Shown: positions 45,629 to 57,573 of the stretch, in pieces
Layout of the letters: every line of letters begins with the position of its first letter
How positions within the stretch are numbered: position 1 is the stretch's first letter
Assembly: GCF_002104995.1 (NCBI RefSeq)
Contig: NW_024468249.1
Span: 2,418,001 to 2,482,000 of the forward strand
Origin: Linderina pennispora
Taxonomy: Eukaryota > Kickxellomycota > Kickxellomycetes > Kickxellales > Kickxellaceae
Length of the DNA stretch: 64,000 nucleotides
Direction of reading: 5' to 3'
Position numbers and translations under genes: made by a program
The notes under the pieces: model-generated
Databases searched by the model: none
What the model was told of the DNA's origin: nothing
What the model saw: the letters and a program-made list of their open reading frames with translations, nothing else

Positions 45629-46540
45629 ATGTCCGAGTCCAAGAACAACGCCGCTATGTCCTTCGTCGCGGATCTGGCCGCTGGTGGTATCTCCGCCGGT
45701 GTGTCGAAGACCATCGTCGCCCCCATCGAGCGCGTCAAGCTGCTGCTCCAGGTCCAGGCCTCGTCGGACCAGATTGCTGCTGACAAGCGCTACAAGGGTA
45801 TCATGGATGCCTTCCGCCGTATCCCCGCCGAGCAGGGTGTCGGTTCGTTCTGGCGCGGTAACCTGTCGAACGTCATCCGTTACTTCCCGACCCAGGCTCT
45901 GAACTTTGCCTTCAAGGACAAGTACAAGGCCATGTTCCCCAAGTACAGCCCCAAGACCGACTTCTGGAAGTTCTTCGGTGCCAACATGGCGTCGGGCGGT
46001 ATGGCTGGAGCCACCTCGCTGCTGTTCGTGTACCCTCTTGATTTCGCGCGTACCCGCATGGCTGTCGACATCGGCACTGGCGCCAACCGTCAGTTCACCG
46101 GTCTCGGTAACTGCATCTCGACCATCTACAAGAAGGACGGCATGGGCGGTCTGTACCAGGGCTTCGGCATGTCGGTCGCCGGTATCATTGTCTACCGCGC
46201 TGCGTACTTTGGTGGTTACGATACTCTCAAGCAGGTTGTGTTCGGCAACAACAAGAACCCGAACTTCTTCGCTTCGTGGCTGGTTGCCCAGACCGTCACT
46301 GTCGTTGCCGGTCTCATCTCGTACCCTCTGGATACCGTCCGTCGTCGTCTCATGATGCAGTCGGGCCGTGCCGAGAAGCTGTACTCGGGTCCCTTCGACT
46401 GCCTGCGCAAGCTGTACCAGGAGGCTGGTATGAAGGTGTTCTTCCACGGTGGTCTGTCCAACATCATCCGCGGTACCGGTGGTGCTCTGGTCCTGGTCTT
46501 CTACGACCAGCTCCAGAAGTGGATGGGCATCAAGAACTAA
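45629..46540 (+). CDS. AAC: mitochondrial ADP/ATP carrier
   Basis: 303 aa, intronless. It has three mitochondrial-carrier repeats with the signatures PIERVK, PLDFAR and PLDTVR after odd-numbered helices. The nucleotide-carrier motif near residue 245 is RRRLMMQ; the family consensus is RRRMMM, so one Met is replaced by Leu. It exchanges cytosolic ADP for matrix ATP across the inner membrane. Codon use is very biased (C/G-ending), consistent with high expression. That bias also creates a long open frame on the opposite strand (45599-46624), which is not a gene. Confidence 0.95.
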   Translation: MSESKNNAAMSFVADLAAGGISAGVSKTIVAPIERVKLLLQVQASSDQIAADKRYKGIMDAFRRIPAEQGVGSFWRGNLSNVIRYFPTQALNFAFKDKYKAMFPKYSPKTDFWKFFGANMASGGMAGATSLLFVYPLDFARTRMAVDIGTGANRQFTGLGNCISTIYKKDGMGGLYQGFGMSVAGIIVYRAAYFGGYDTLKQVVFGNNKNPNFFASWLVAQTVTVVAGLISYPLDTVRRRLMMQSGRAEKLYSGPFDCLRKLYQEAGMKVFFHGGLSNIIRGTGGALVLVFYDQLQKWMGIKN

Positions 46541-46922
46541 ATCGCCTAATCTTGTCACTTTTATGCTGTTCTGCAATATATCCCAACTCCAAAAACGCCC
46601 TAGGTAAAATTTTTGCTGCTCCACGCATCACCGTAAGCACGCCATTGTGGCATGCACGAACTGTCTTTGTGACTGCGATTGGGGATCAGATCAACGGCGG
46701 CTGATAATCAGAGACACACGCCACCTGCTGGCATCACCATGTGCCCAGTGTGGCTGAATACAGGGGCATAGTGATGTATGGTGCTACATTATGATATAGG
46801 GAAATAAAGTACTCTTTAGCAGGCCGATACCAAGAGAGAGAAGGAAGACTATAGAAATGCGATGCCTAAAATGCGCTGAAAACGGGTGGGTTATTTCTTC
46901 TGTGTAGTGTGATGTGCTTTTC
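46541..46922. other. convergent 3' flanks, no gene seen
   Basis: About 380 bases between the carrier stop and the velvet-gene stop. AT-rich stretches are consistent with polyadenylation regions for both genes. Confidence 0.35.
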
Positions 46923-49900
46923 TTAGGGCGGAGACCGATTAGAGCCCTCGGAAATGGACGACGACTCTGAAATCAGCAGGCTATGCACGGCGATGCGCCG
47001 GGAATGTGTCGACAGACCCTGTTGCGGCTCGTCGATGACTGTTGTCGGGGTAGTCGCCTCCGTTGTCATGCCGACCGGCGCCGTCGACAGCGGCATAACG
47101 CCTTCTGTCACATTATACTGCGTCGCACTGCTGCTGCTGTTGCCCGAGCCTGTCACCGACTTGTGGCCCATCAGGGATGGCGACGGCACGCTGGACCGCG
47201 ATGTAACCGGGTAGTGCGGCGTGCGTGGGCGCTGTGCCGATGACTGGTACGGGTGGTGCCGGTGAGGCGACATTGACACCATCCGCTTTGACCCGTCGGT
47301 ATGCGGGTGATCGGGGATCGACGGCGATACCGAGGACTGGTGCTGGGGCCGCTGCACCGGGGTCAGCTGGTACTGCTGCCGATACATCGACGGCTGCTGC
47401 TCCGCGTGTGACAGGGACAGGCAAAGCATCGTTTACAGGCGATTCCACCAGCGTAGGGTGCTGCAGGCGAGGAGTGGGCGACATACCCCGTCGCGACGAA
47501 TCGCCACTGCCGCCGCCGCTGCCGCCGCTGCCACTGCCTGCCGCCCACATGCCCGAATCCGGCTGCGGGCGGCTGTATGGGCTGTAGCGCTGGTCCGGCA
47601 CTGGCAAATCCGTGACCAGAATGTACCGTGGGGCTCTGGCGGTGGTACGGGGGATAGCGCGGTGCTGCGGCTGGCTGCTGCTGCTGTTGCTGCTGTTGCT
47701 GTTGCTGCTGCTGTTGCGACTGACCGTATCTATCGGCAGCGTGCATCTGTTGCGGGGGCGGTGGAGGCCCTTGCTGGCGGTACGCAGGATATCCTGTGTG
47801 TGACATCGGCTGTGAGTGGCGGTGCGAGGACGGCGGATAATCCGGGTAGTCGGAGGCAATTGACGGCAATGCGTGGCCGCTTCCATAGTGAGATGGCTGC
47901 TGGCGTGATATCGCAGATCCTGGGCGCGAAATAGGGGGCATCGGCGTGGTCATGCCTGCTTGCGGGGGGTGCGGTGTGTACCCGCTGCTTGGAGGCATTG
48001 AATGCTGCTGCTGATACTGGTAGTGGGCGTGGGTGGCCGGGGACATGCTACGAACAGGCAGTGGCTGCTGAGATGGAGGCATGTAGCCATTGTCAGCGCC
48101 GGGTGGCAGATAGGACCGGTGGTAGCTGCCAGGGGGAGGAGGGGGGTACTGTGCGTGTGGCATTGGCGGCAGATTGGCAGCGCTAGTGGACATCGACGGC
48201 GTGGGCCCTTGAATGGTTACACCTGGGGTGGGGCCGAAGAGTGGGAGCTGCCGGTGCTGGCTGCATGGGGGAGTGGATACGGTGGCGATCCATTTTCTAC
48301 ACTGCCCGAGTGGGGGTGGTGTGGATGATGGCGGAGGGGTGGAGCCTGCTGCTGTTGCTGGTAGTGGTGGTGGTGATGGGCAGAGTGGGTCGGGTGGTGA
48401 TCGGCCGAAGCCCAGTGCTGCTGGTGCTGTTGCTGGTTGTGGTGGTGGTGTTGCGGGATCGACGGTTGAGATGATTCACTCGACGGCAAAGCCGGATTAA
48501 TAGGCGGCTGGCGCGACCGAGACTGTTTTGCGCGGGCAGACTTTTGTTCCTTCCGAACGCGGATCTTGAGACCTTGCTCAGCAAAGATTTTTGTCAGGGG
48601 TGTCGATTCCTCCATGCCTGGGAATTTCTTTGCCGAGTACACCGTAAACACAGCGGATGTAATGGATTGGCAGAAAAACACCTGGTTCCCAACAATCTCA
48701 AAGAGCGAGAACTTTAGGCGGTACGCCCCCTCGCAGCGCACGGATAAATCGGGAAAAACAAAGAAAGCGCCATCTGTGCCGTCAATGTCTTTCAGGTGGG
48801 CCAGCGATGCCACCACCGAGCCAGTCATCGTCCGCGCCTTCTTGTCGCTCAGTGTGTTCAGCTCCCGTACGCCATGCTCGTCCATCAGAGTGGCGTACAT
48901 GAAGTAGTACGGATTGTGCAGGAACGCCCTAATAGCAAACCAAAGGTCTCCATTTAATTGAGATGAGGGACAGTCAGCAACACACAGTTGTACACACGCA
49001 AGAGAAAAACGGGGAGGGCAGATCGGAAAATGCACAAACACTGCGTAGATCTGTGCAAAAAGAGAACGGCGTTTTGTGGTCGGGACAGGGTGGAGAGCGT
49101 TCCTCCATTCAGGTTCTACTGCCACTGCCTCAGCTATTTTTGCAACGCGCACTTACCGGTTGTTGGTTGCTGTGGTTGGGTCATTCACGTGAAGCTGGAT
49201 GATCGGTGGCGGGTCCACAGGGCGACGGTCTGCTACAAGAAGATGATGATGAAGAGGGGTGGAGTGAGAATGTGTAAACATTCTCAGAAAACATGATGGG
49301 AAGGAAAACACAAAAACAATGATACCAAAACACTGGGTTGTGCAGCACAAAATAATGAGCAGGCGAATAAACTATTGGGTTTAGAGGAGACGCTCAATGT
49401 TGCTTGGAAAGAATACCGCATTTTCGTGCAGGCTTTGGCTGTGACACGTGAGCATAGCGGCCCAAAGTCACAGAGGCTGTGCAGTTCCGCTTGCTGGCTT
49501 TTGCTCCCAACGGGCACGCCTGTCCCGCGGTCCACACAGGATTCTGCGTGCGGTCGCAAAAGTCTGGCCCAGTCCGGGTCATATGTTTGGGAAATTTGGT
49601 GCATCATACATGCATATCGGCCATTGTCGTCAAAAAGCAGCAGTGTAACATCCACATTTGGAGCAACAAGGGAGAGAGGGGAGGCTAATGTTCCAAAACG
49701 GATAGCAGTGGGAGGCAAAAAGGAAGCAAAGGGTATGCGCAGGTCGAAGATAGGCTTGGCGCAGGAAAAATGGGGGTGGAGAGGAGTGGCGATTATTGCT
49801 GCCTGCATTGGAGCTCCCGGTATGCAAAGCATGCAAAGACCACAGCATCGAAGAGTTTCACAAGCGCCTACGTACATGGCGCCCAGAAAACGCCGAGAAC

Positions 49901-50315
49901 CACACCTGTGCGACACAGGAACCAGAAAAGCCCTTTGCTGGCCTCGGGCATTCACTTTTGCAATTCCAAAGAGATGGACCGCCACATACCTTTCTCGCCA
50001 ATTCCGCACATTCGCGAGCGATTGGGCTCCTGGCGAAGAACCAGCTTGTGCTCTCTACAACCGGTGGGAACAAGAAGGGGCGTTATTAGCGGTGACTGAG
50101 GGGAATATACGCGCAACCCCTCCCACTTTCCAATACTTGATGCTATTGACGCCCGTCCTGAGGCGCCGAGTTGCCCAGCATGCACGGAAAACGCCAGGCA
50201 TCGTAGAACAAGGGCTGGCGTGTCCGAATTTCGGCCCAGAAAAAGAAAATACGTACATTTGCCGCCGATTGCTCGCGTTCTGCTGAACATTACTAAACTG
50301 AACCGGGTGCTCCAT
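46923..50315 (-). CDS. velvet-domain transcriptional regulator
   Basis: Four exons fit in phase: 50315-50257 (MEHPVQFSNVQQ), 50054-49990 (EHKLVLRQEPNRSRMCGIGE), 49232-49157 (DRRPVDPPPIIQLHVND) and 48928-46923. The velvet fold continues with FLHNPYYFMYATLMDE, GAFFVFPDLSVRCEGAYRLK and FTVYSAKKFPGMEESTPLTK, ending near IRVRKEQ. The remaining 450 or more residues are His/Gln/Pro-rich with a polyQ run and are disordered. Frame changes near 48230 (a short C run), 47560 and 47400 are needed to reach the stop at 46923. Velvet proteins (VeA, VelB, VosA) bind DNA and coordinate development with metabolism. An undivided velvet domain with a long tail does not decide the subtype. Confidence 0.88.
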
Positions 50316-50893
50316 ACGACAAAAGAGAGAGAAAACGGGGGACGGAGAAAGACAGAGGCTTACTTCAAGAACAAGAGAAGGTTTCTATTTGGTATGTAAC
50401 GTATGTGAGAGCAAAGCGAGACAGAAAGTATCAAGAAAAAGTAGGAAATAGGCGGGGGCGAAAATAAAATAAAGGACGCGCTCGCGCTTTCTGAAAATAT
50501 AAAGGAGACGAAATAGAACCTGAGAAGCAGAAAAAGCGAATAGGGCAAAGGAGATAGAGGCGATATAAAACGGAAGGCTGCTTTTAGAGAATTTTTTCTG
50601 GGTCAGTGGCCCGGTTGGTAAAAAAGCGAATTGGCCGTTGCGAAGGAGAAAGCTGGGAAACGAGTCTGTGGAGCTTAAACGCAGAATGCGGCCAATCATC
50701 TCCTAACCAAAAATCTCCTGCAGCTCAAGCCCGCACCTATGGAATTGCCAGCCAGTTTTCCGTTTGCAGGTCGCTTTCCACAATGCGCGAGGAATATTTA
50801 GAAACGGCGTTAACGAAAAAATAAAGACGAAAAAGGAAGAGGTGGTTATGAGCGAGAGTGGGTGGGAAAAATTAGAGACTAGGACTGAACACT
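50316..50893. other. intergenic, no gene seen
   Basis: About 580 bases between the velvet start and the CYRI stop. It is rich in GA on the + strand (CT on the coding strand of the velvet gene), which fits a leader or promoter for velvet. No open frame with recognisable content. Confidence 0.4.
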
Positions 50894-52329
50894 TTAGCGT
50901 ATCGTTCGGCAGTTGAACCGCAGCACCTCCTCGGCGGGCCTGCTGTCTACCAGCGGCCGCTCGCGCACAAGCTGGAGCACTGCCCGGGTGTCTATGGCCG
51001 ACTGCGGGCCGTTCACGCCTTGGGGCGAGATCCAGTCGTAGAGGATGCAGCAGGTCACCAGTACCTGCACACACAGCTTCGCGTCGTCGACCTTGTGCTG
51101 CTTAATCGCATTGAAGCTACCTGCTGCCAGCGCCGATAGACACTCGAGGACATGCTGCGACGTGCCCGACTCGCTGACGTACTTGCTTGCCGCATCGACC
51201 ACCGACTTGACCAGCGGGTTGTGGTACGCATAGAACAGCGACATGTGGTTCGACACGTCGTTGGAGATCACGCACTCGCGGATGCCCGGCTAGCAAGGAG
51301 AGAAGAAGAACGGGGTTGTGGATTAGCCTGCTTTTATGCACTTTGAAGCTCTTCATCATCCTAGTCATCGCCACTCACACCATCGTGTTCGGCATTCAAG
51401 CCCGCCAGGCACTTACGTCTTGGGACTTTTGCATGCGCGACAGCGTGCGGCGGTAGTACGAAAAGTCGTTTTGGATCGCTGGGATTGACGACTACACAAA
51501 AATTGGATTGCAATAAGTCGCTGCATATTGATTAGCAACCAAAAATAAACTGCTGAAGTGCCTCTCCCCAAACCAGCGCTCGCTCTCTCCCCCGCATCCC
51601 TCGCCTGTTGCCAATACCAACAAGCGGTGCAAAAGGGGGACGGCAAACTGATACTTTACCTTTAGCGCATCGAAATCAAACGCGTACTGCATCATATCCG
51701 CAAATGACCGCGACAGACCGCGGTTTCTGTTAATGTTGCTGATGACCTGCTCGTTCGACGGTCCACAGATCTGCTCAATGATCATCGGAACCACCCGCTC
51801 TACAGCATGCACACACACAAAGGGCTTTAGCTTCACGCAATGCACTGCAGTCTGCCCGTAGCTGCGTCCTCACCAGGCTCCCCCGCTTACCGATGTCCTG
51901 CGCGTGCTCGTAGCACTCCTTCAGCAGCATCACCGACGGCCCAAGCTTCCGCCACGCCGCCTCCTCGTTCTCTGCCGTCGGACTCGTGATCGCTGTCCGA
52001 ATCTCCTGTGTGCTGTCAACGTATGCGCGCAGCCGCCTCAGCAGCTCCGGCCCGCGCTGCAGAATCACCGCATACTCTGGAAAGTACTCCTGCTCAAACT
52101 TTGCACTGTCGGCATCTAAAATGAGGGTGGGACGAATTAATACGCGCATTCCCTCGCTGTCTCCCCCTCAGATGAGCCGCGCATTCCAGCATTTACCTCC
52201 GAGGTCTAGGATGAAATCACTGAATTGCTTCGAAAACCGCGCTGTGCCATCTGATTCGCGTACTGGCCGGCCCGTCCCGACTGGCCTGTCGCTCGGCCCG
52301 CCACGAAGCATCGAGATAAACGAGCCCAT
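50894..52329 (-). CDS. CYRI: CYRI/FAM49-like Rac1-binding regulator of SCAR/WAVE
   Basis: Five exons join exactly in phase: 52329-52197, 52115-51891, 51799-51660, 51491-51417 and 51289-50894, giving 322 aa against about 324 in human CYRI-B. It starts MGSFISML, with a Gly-2 suited to N-myristoylation as in CYRI. Exon 4 carries IPAIQNDFSYYRRTLSRMQ, almost identical to animal CYRI and including the Arg pair reported as essential for Rac1 binding. MSLFYAYHNPLVKSV and LCVQVLVTCCILYDW follow the family pattern. CYRI sequesters active Rac1 and restrains SCAR/WAVE-Arp2/3 actin nucleation at the membrane. The gene is intact and divergent from the CRT10-like gene. Confidence 0.93.
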
Positions 52330-52896
52330 GGTGAAGAAACTGTTTCTCTAAACCTCAATACAAATAAGAAGAAAAAACAATAGCGAAGAAAAAAACACGT
52401 CGTACACAAGAGGAGAAATTCAAACAAGAAAACAAACACTGGAAGCGACGGTGCGTCTGTAGTTTGGCTTTTCTTTTGGCCCGCCCCCTCCCCCTTCGGC
52501 GCCGTCAATGCCAGCTGAGAAAACAAATCGTCCGGCAGGACAACCAGTCGAACCAACCAGCTGAACCCAACACGCAGTCGGGTAAGAGACAAGCACTCGC
52601 CCGTGATATTGTATACACAGCTGGGACTGCCGGGCCACCGGAGACGCGTGTATGCAGCCCACACATATCGAATACCCCCATGCCCAGCCGATCTCTGCCT
52701 TGGACAGTAGCTGCTATGGCCGCCTCGCTCGGGGACTGTCTGCCATCCATACCCTCCTCATCAGCCTTTGCAGCTCAAAAGACAGAATTCCTGGTTCCCA
52801 AAACGGCTGCTCACATGAGCCCTCTGACTTTATGCACACCTCTTTGTGCGAAACAACCAGGAACACGCTCTTGTCACTAAACATCTATTCTACACC
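52330..52896. promoter_or_regulatory. bidirectional promoter region between CYRI and CRT10-like genes
   Basis: The two start codons are 567 bases apart. Short open frames here have no motif. A CT-rich tract near 52478-52500 lies in the middle. No clear TATA box was seen for either gene. Confidence 0.4.
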
Positions 52897-54534
52897 ATGA
52901 ACACATCGCTTCTCTTCACAACCACCATATTCGACACGTTCTCCGCGCGGCATGGCAAGCTCAATCTGTGCGCAGCGTCGACACGCTCGGACCTGCTTCT
53001 GGTAGCGATCGGCAAAGACATCCACGTCTACAAAATAGACTACTACTCGCGTCCGCCAACCCTGAAAACCCGTTTTCTGTATCCAGACGGACCACTGGTA
53101 AGTACCAGCACGCTTGTAAAAGTAAACCGGTTATTTGGTGCCTACTTCTAAACCCCTCGCTGCCGTACCGTCGCGCTGTAGAATGACGAAATCAACGCAA
53201 TATGTCTGGGCACGCTGTTTGACCAAGAGGTTGTCGCTGCCGTCTTCGATACAGGAAGGGTCATTATTTGGAAGCTCGACCTCACTGGCACCATCCTGTA
53301 TACCTACAAGAACAGCAGCTCCACATGGGGATGCGCAATACACGGCGAAACGAACACAATAGCGATCAGCGCAAACTCACACAATATCACCATCCTCGAG
53401 CCGCCAGGTCCACCCACCGATGCGCCAGCACAGCTGCGGCTAAAGAGCTTTTTGGAAGACCATATCCACAATATACCAAACGTGTCGTTCTCAGCGTGCG
53501 GCAAGTACCTGGTATCGGCAAGCATCGACTCGTCCATCCGCGCGTGGGATCTGGACTCGGGTACACCAATCTGCAGCTACTTTGACCGACACTGGTGCTG
53601 GTCAGCCTTGTTTGTTTACCCATTCTACTTTGTGCCCGACTCTCTGGAAGCAGGAAGCAGCACAGATACTGAGCGAGCGGGGGTGCTTAGCGATCTGTCA
53701 GCCCAGCTCATGCACTATATCCAAACAACCAACGCTGGCATCGACACTGAAGATGACTCTCAGAGCGAGGAAGTCGATTGGGAGGTAGTCGATGAGGAGG
53801 AAGGGGATGACGACGACGAACCTACCCCAAGAAACGCGCTTCAAGCCCCCATCCTGGATCACAGTGACGACATCCAGAACGGACATACACCAACCACCGG
53901 CTCAGATATCCGCGGCGACAGCTCAGAGGGCCACAGCGATGACCAGCCGTTCTTTGATGCCGAGGACGGCGGCCAAGCAAGCGATGCTGGTCTATTAACT
54001 AACCACGGCAACGAGGAGTCGCTATTGACAGACAGTGCTATCGCTGCAGACACGACGTCTATAGAACGCCGCACCCCGCTTATCCTGTGCGGGACAGACT
54101 ACGACATCGTGCTGATTGATCCAGCCAAAGAGTACATGCCGGTTGTTGACAAGATCCCGTTTGCCGTGCTCGGCACAAGCGGCCCGTGGCTGGAGTCTAT
54201 GGACTTCTTCGATCGCATCGCGTTTCTCGAATGGATCCCTGAGCTGGGTATTGCCATCACCGCTTCATATTCAGGCAATGCTGCAATTATTAAGCTGAAG
54301 CAGCAGGCATCGTCTGGCCCCAAGTCCAGCAACCACAGCTGCTCATACAAAGTCACTGCCAAGCCGCTGGAGCCAATCCGCGTCTCCAGCAGACTCTATG
54401 GCATCGCTGTATATCGGCGATCAATCGACAGATTATCGCAGTACTGCTCAGTGGTTGTGTATGTCGTTTATATGGACGGCACCATGCACGTGTATGAGTT
54501 GAGCTCGGAACCTTCAGAATATTTTGCAACATAG
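52897..54534 (+). CDS. WD40-repeat protein, CRT10-like
   Basis: Exons 52897-53097 and 53182-54534 join in phase, giving 517 aa. Beta-propeller blades are visible: DLLLVAIGKDIHVYKID, VAAVFDTGRVIIWKLDL, NTIAISANSHNITILE, FSACGKYLVSASIDSSIRAW and, after a long acidic linker (residues about 260-370), PLILCGTDYDIVLID and ELGIAITASYSGNAAIIKLK. The acidic insertion between blades and the overall plan resemble fungal Crt10, a WD40 protein tied to control of ribonucleotide reductase genes. The similarity is structural, so another WD40 family remains possible. The gene is intact. Confidence 0.6.
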
Positions 54535-54688
54535 TGCACTTGGTGTAGAGATGAACGACATGTATGATACGGGCAACGAAAGAAGAGGATAAAGTAAATG
54601 GAGATGTGTGAGCGATAGCACGAAAAAAAAAAAAAAGACGGAAGAAGGGGATGAGCTAGGCAGCAGGCGGAATGCTGCAATGCCTTCT

Positions 54689-55834
54689 CTAAATTCCATA
54701 GGGATCAGGGACATGCTTTCGGATCCACGGGTGCCGCAGGACATCCTTCAGCGGCAGACGGTTGGTGCTTTCATACTGCAGCAGACGCGTAATAAGATCG
54801 GCGGCGTCGGGCGAGACATACGGCGGTATGTGCAGGTCCACCCTGGCGATACGCCTGTACGTGGCCTTGTGGCTCTGCAGGTCCTCAAATGGTGGCACAC
54901 CAACCAAGAACTCGTACATCAGCACGCCCAGGCTCCACAGATCGACTGCTGCGTTGTGGTCACGGCCCTCAACCATCTCTGGCGGCAAGTAATCGAGTGT
55001 TCCGCACAGCGTATGGCGCCTGGAGTTTGGTGCATGCACAGACCATCCAAAGTCAGCAATCTTCAGGTCGCCGTTCGCGTTCAGCAGCAGGTTCTCTGGC
55101 TTGATGTCGCGATGGATAACGTGCTTCTCGTGCAAATAGTCCAAGGCGCCAGCCATCTGCGCAATATACCGCGCCGTCACAGACTCGCTGAAATTGCCTT
55201 GCTCCTTCAACAGCTTGTATACCTCTCCGTTGGCCGCATATTCGAGAATCAAATACACGCGCTTCTCGTCATGGAAGTACCCGTACAGACGCAGAATATG
55301 CGGGTGCCGCAGATGCGTCTGGATCTCGACCTCGCGGCGAAGCTGCTTCTCAATCTTGTGCTCCTTCAGCTCTGACTTGAACATCACCTTCAGCGCACAG
55401 ATAAAGTTCGTGTTGCGCTCACGCGCCAGGTAAGCTCGCCCAAACTTGCCCTTGCCCAGCACCTTGCCAATGTCAAAATCTGTGATCTTCCAGTTGCGAC
55501 TTTTGACCCGCGAGCTGCTATTGTGCGTCAACTTTTGGGCGGTGTGTGTGGACTCCATAGGCGGCGTGCGTGGTCGACGCGGCTGGTTCGATTGTGCCGT
55601 AGGAACAAGTGTCTCCTCACGCTCCTGGCCAGCGGACCGAGAAGCGTGCATATGGTGTGCTACCATTGTCTCGCGGTCGCCATACTCGCCGTTGTCAGCT
55701 ATATTCCCAGCGGCTCCTGTCACACGCGGACGCACTTGGTGCTGTGGCTGCTGCGCATGGCGGTGGTGACTATGGCCGTTGGACTGCAAGGACCGCGGGT
55801 TGTGAACCGGTGCTGTTTCCCGTGCCATCTTCAT
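54689..55834 (-). CDS. Aurora-type serine/threonine kinase
   Basis: 381 aa in one frame. The first 115 residues are basic, His/Gln-rich and disordered. The kinase domain (about 117-372) has [20 protein letters not shown] with the catalytic Lys, [23 protein letters not shown] and the Aurora-type activation loop [16 protein letters not shown]. Most fungi have one Aurora (Ipl1/Ark1), the chromosomal-passenger kinase that corrects kinetochore attachment and acts in cytokinesis. All catalytic residues are present. The TCAG just upstream of the start could be a leader-intron acceptor. It is convergent with the CRT10-like gene, 154 bases apart. Confidence 0.93.
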   Translation of the reverse strand: MKMARETAPVHNPRSLQSNGHSHHRHAQQPQHQVRPRVTGAAGNIADNGEYGDRETMVAHHMHASRSAGQEREETLVPTAQSNQPRRPRTPPMESTHTAQKLTHNSSSRVKSRNWKITDFDIGKVLGKGKFGRAYLARERNTNFICALKVMFKSELKEHKIEKQLRREVEIQTHLRHPHILRLYGYFHDEKRVYLILEYAANGEVYKLLKEQGNFSESVTARYIAQMAGALDYLHEKHVIHRDIKPENLLLNANGDLKIADFGWSVHAPNSRRHTLCGTLDYLPPEMVEGRDHNAAVDLWSLGVLMYEFLVGVPPFEDLQSHKATYRRIARVDLHIPPYVSPDAADLITRLLQYESTNRLPLKDVLRHPWIRKHVPDPYGI

Positions 55835-56431
55835 GGTGCGGATACCCGTTGTGCGCTTATCAGCCTGAAGCTACAACCACCAGCATTGAGTATTTCTAGT
55901 TAGCCTTGGGCAAAGCCTCGTAGGCGATTTTTTCCCTTGCCTACAATCGTAAACAACTTACTGTCTTTGTCGAATCTGGCTTGCCCATTGGTTCTTTCCT
56001 TGTCGAATCGCGAGAGAGGAAAAATTAGGGAAATTTTGGTCAGCCAAGACAGCAAGTGCCAATAATGTCTGAAGGATAGGGAGAGGGAGAGAAAAAGGTG
56101 GGTAAAAGGAAAACAGGAACCGGAATTATTTGAGCTGCGGGAAATTCCTTGTGCCAGTGTGGAACAACAACGGCTAGGGACACCAAGAGTGAACTGGAAA
56201 TGCGAAATGGACCGCGAGTTTATTGTTGCACTTTATGCTAAGGAGAGATAGAGATATAGAGAGGAGAAAAGGGAGAGGGAAGGTGCCATGCACTACAGGC
56301 AATTTGCTGTGTGCTAAACCTTTTTTCTTTTTTCTTTCTTTCTTTCTTTCTTTCTAGCCACAGCTCGCTCGGCATCAAGCCAGTCCAGAAAATCATGTGG
56401 CTCGCCTTAACGACAACAAATGATCACTCGC
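55835..56431. other. intergenic with pyrimidine microsatellite, no gene seen
   Basis: About 600 bases between the Aurora start and the CUZ1 stop. A pyrimidine (CTTT) microsatellite ends in TAG at 56357-56359, mimicking a splice acceptor on the + strand, but no exon can be supported after it. Confidence 0.4.
56321..56356 (+). repeat. CTTT microsatellite
   Basis: A run of T and C dominated by CTTT units (TTTCTTTCTTTCTTTCTTTC). Confidence 0.85.
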
Positions 56432-57573
56432 TTAGCCAATCAAGGCCAGCTTGCACCCATTGAAGAACGTTGTGTCGGACCGTGCAACCAGGAGCTGGTC
56501 AAAGGTATCCCCAGGGGAAAGCATCTCGCCCGACGCAGCAACCTGCAAGCTGTAAACCTACATTTAGCAGTAGGCAAATGCCGGTGCCAAAAGCTATTAG
56601 ACATTGGGGGACTGTTGTTGTCTGAAGTCCTTAGAGATGCGACTACTGCGCTATTGCCTGCACGCTACCTTTCCCGGGAGCATCGATAGCCCAAGCTGCC
56701 TTGCAAACTGATCTGTGGCGCTTCCGATAGTTGCTTTCTATACAGTAAAGCCCGTGTTGATCAGTGGCAATGAGGGCATTTCATAATTAATCCACGTTTA
56801 TGCCATTGCAGCTGAGACCTACTGCACAGCCGCAGCACGAATAATGTCGAGTGGCATGTGCAGTTGTGCTTACCTTGTTGATGAACATGACAATCGTTTT
56901 TGCCTCAGACGCCACGCTGAGATAGAGTCGGTCCTCCATAGCCATGTTCGGGTTCCCGGTGGCCTTGGCCTTGAGTTTCATTAGCTCGATCCGGGGCACT
57001 ACACGCACAGGCTGCTTCTTGGGCACTGGCGCCGCTCGCAGTGGCACCCTTGACTGGTGCGTCTGCTTAAGCGCAGCCAAAGCCTGCCTCTGCTTATCAG
57101 TTAGCTCGTTCTTGGTTGGCGCACGCACGTCCTTTGGCCCGCTACATGTATCACAAACAACAGTGCAAATGGTGAATTATCACTGATACAGAGCATGAAT
57201 GGACTATAAGAATACATCCAGATAGCTCTAGGTTCATCTGCTGTAGCTGCGTGTACTTACATACGGGCAGGCTTCGTATATTTTGTTATTGGAATATAAT
57301 CCTTGTCCTTGGTTGAACTAGTCGCCTCAACCGTCCGCTCAGGCATTTGGTCGCAGTGGTGTGCAATTGGGTTACCATGCGTAGAGCTACAGTAGAGGGA
57401 TTACAGCATTAGTGGTTGCTGCATGTTTCTTGGGCTGTCTATCATGAATGTTCAACTCAATTTTAGCTGTCTTACCAGAACTGCTTGGTACAGTAGTCAC
57501 AAGTAACAGGTAGAAAGTCCAGATCTGCACAGCCAGCATATGAGCAATTAGCACCGACGTGTGGAAATTCCAT
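56432..57573 (-). CDS. CUZ1: CUZ1/ZFAND1-like AN1 zinc-finger protein
   Basis: It starts MEFPHVGANCSYAGCADLDF at 57573; exon 1 ends at 57476 with the codon split TG|C. Exon 2 continues the AN1 finger (CSTHGNPIAHHCDQMPE), so all zinc ligands (C-x-C.C-x-C.C-x-H.H-x-C) can be traced. Exon 3 (from about 57143) has IGPKDVRAPTKNE and PRIELMKLKAKATGN. Later exons include IGSATDQFARQLGLSMLPGK and the C-terminal ubiquitin-like end SGEMLSPGDTFDQLLVARS, stopping at 56432-56434. The splice structure between about 56570 and 56690 is unclear. Cuz1/ZFAND1 links Cdc48/p97 and the proteasome, notably under arsenite stress. Confidence 0.85.

Noticed and set aside
45599-46624. 341-codon open frame antisense to the ADP/ATP carrier
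   Set aside because: It mirrors a strongly codon-biased gene, has no motif, and its composition (Leu/Val/Glu/Asp/Arg from reverse-complemented biased codons) is that of a shadow frame.
49375-50286. 303-codon open frame antisense to the velvet gene's 5' exons and introns
   Set aside because: It overlaps three in-phase velvet exons on the other strand and shows no recognisable domain.
53452-54534. Treating the second part of the WD40 gene as a separate gene starting at an internal position
   Set aside because: Exon 1 at 52897-53097 and the acceptor at 53180-53181 join in phase and supply the first propeller blades.
56320-56689. Possible plus-strand exon behind the CTTT tract (TTTCTAG acceptor look-alike)
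   Set aside because: The frame that follows is antisense to the CUZ1 3' exons, which match the ZFAND1 C-terminus on the minus strand.
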